5,668 bases of DNA from WHTI01 sp046715095 (GTDB lineage: Bacteria; Actinomycetota; CADDZG01; WHSQ01): positions 1 through 5,668 of the forward strand of contig JBKJZQ010000060.1 in assembly GCA_046715095.1 (NCBI GenBank), written 5' to 3'. Below the pieces are notes generated by a model. It was not told the DNA's origin, ran no database searches, and saw nothing but the letters and a program-made list of their open reading frames with translations. Position numbers and translations under genes: made by a program. This document shows positions 5,312 through 5,668 of the stretch, one piece after another (the stretch's first letter is position 1; each line of letters opens with the position of its first letter).

Positions 5312-5562
5312 GCCTCTACGGCCACCTTCGCGGCGACGAGGTCGACCGCGTTTTTGACCGTGGCCAATCCTTCGAGCTCTTCGTCTGGGATCTCGATGTT
5401 GAAGCGCTCCTCAAGGGCGAGGGTCAGCTCCGTTACATCCAGGGAATCCAGACCCACGTTCTTGACCAGGTCGGCCTCGGGCGTAACGACCGCCGCGTCG
5501 ATCCCGCGTCCGGTCAGGTGTTCCTTGATGACTTCGTAGATCTCGGTGTTCTTCTCTTCCAT
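5308..5562 (-). CDS. acpP: Acyl carrier protein
   Basis: The 84-residue acidic four-helix protein carries growing acyl chains on a phosphopantetheine arm. The attachment serine is S40 in GLDSLDVTEL, the classic DSL motif, followed by the acidic recognition helix (ALEERFNIEIPDEE, 49-62) that docks with FabF, FabG, FabL and AcpS. The length is typical and the ATG at 5562 has a purine-rich ribosome site with GAGGAG 10 nt upstream and a second AGGAGA just before that. It follows the reductase gene by 46 bp and overlaps fabF by 4 bp. The strong double ribosome site would suit the high expression usual for ACP. Confidence 0.97.
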   Translation of the reverse strand: MEEKNTEIYEVIKEHLTGRGIDAAVVTPEADLVKNVGLDSLDVTELTLALEERFNIEIPDEELEGLATVKNAVDLVAAKVAVEA

Positions 5563-5572
5563 AGCTTTGAAT

Positions 5573-5582
5573 CTCCTCTCCT
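5573..5582 (-). promoter_or_regulatory. Double Shine-Dalgarno sequence of acpP
   Basis: On the minus strand the tract AGGAGAGGAG contains two overlapping anti-16S matches, the nearer one ending 10 nt before the acpP ATG. The 46-bp gap to the upstream gene (5563-5608) contains no recognisable terminator or promoter, so acpP is probably co-transcribed with it. Confidence 0.6.
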
Positions 5583-5608
5583 AGGTGGTGCTTCGGCTTG
5601 CTTTACGG

Positions 5609-5668
5609 CTATGCGGTTAGGGCACCGTCGATGACGAAGACGGCGCCGGTCGTATACGACGACGCTGG
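5609..5668 (-). CDS. C-terminal end of an SDR reductase, probably FabG (5' part beyond window)
   Basis: Only the last 19 codons and a TAG stop are inside the window. They read ASSYTTGAVFVIDGALTA after a proline, the usual end of short-chain dehydrogenases (S-x-Y-x-TG-x(3)-x-VDGG). Being directly upstream of acpP in a fatty acid operon, it is most likely 3-oxoacyl-ACP reductase FabG, which would supply the keto-reduction step. The canonical second glycine of VDGG is replaced by alanine (IDGA). With so little sequence, another SDR is possible. Confidence 0.75.
   Translation of the reverse strand, partial: PASSYTTGAVFVIDGALTA

Noticed and set aside
4154..5539. Long open frame of 461 codons on the plus strand opposite fabF and acpP
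   Set aside because: Arg/Gly/Asp-rich shadow of the real minus-strand genes; no recognisable domain, whereas fabF and acpP carry complete catalytic motifs.

Overview
The window is a gene-dense, high-GC stretch of bacterial chromosome with no mobile elements, RNA genes or CRISPR array visible. GC-rich third codon positions, possible leaderless starts on two genes and the gene content fit an actinobacterium-like lineage, possibly a deep-branching or uncultured one. That placement is an inference; another high-GC phylum is not excluded.

Left part (1-1979). A FadR-type GntR regulator (minus strand, C-terminus cut by the window edge) lies downstream of a CPBP-family intramembrane protease gene (minus strand). 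The 53-bp gap between them holds a perfect 15-bp palindrome with the TGGT-N3-ACCA core expected of FadR-subfamily operators. The palindrome overlaps a good -35 box, and the matching -10 lies 6 nt from the regulator's ATG. This looks like an autoregulated and possibly leaderless promoter. Divergent from the protease gene is a stand-alone MOSC-domain protein (plus strand).

Middle part (1980-3003). A 127-bp gap with a strong hairpin leads into a short-form 6-phosphogluconate dehydrogenase (plus strand), probably NAD-preferring.

Right part (2800-5668). A minus-strand type II fatty acid synthesis operon reads, in order of transcription: the end of an SDR reductase (probably FabG), acyl carrier protein, FabF, a FabL-type enoyl-ACP reductase, and AcpS. 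The last four are joined by three 4-bp stop/start overlaps (GTGA, GTGA, ATGA). The set makes mechanistic sense: AcpS adds the phosphopantetheine arm to ACP, FabF elongates, FabG performs the keto reduction, and FabL performs the final enoyl reduction. The acpS frame has no stop after its conserved core and runs about 204 nt antisense into the 3' end of the dehydrogenase gene.

The most notable points are the FadR-like regulator with its FadR-like operator close to a fatty acid operon, the FabL-type (Y-x6-K) reductase in place of an FabI/InhA type, and the convergent acpS/gnd overlap, whose stop codon is the antisense of a lone TTA codon. I see no convincing wholly new system.
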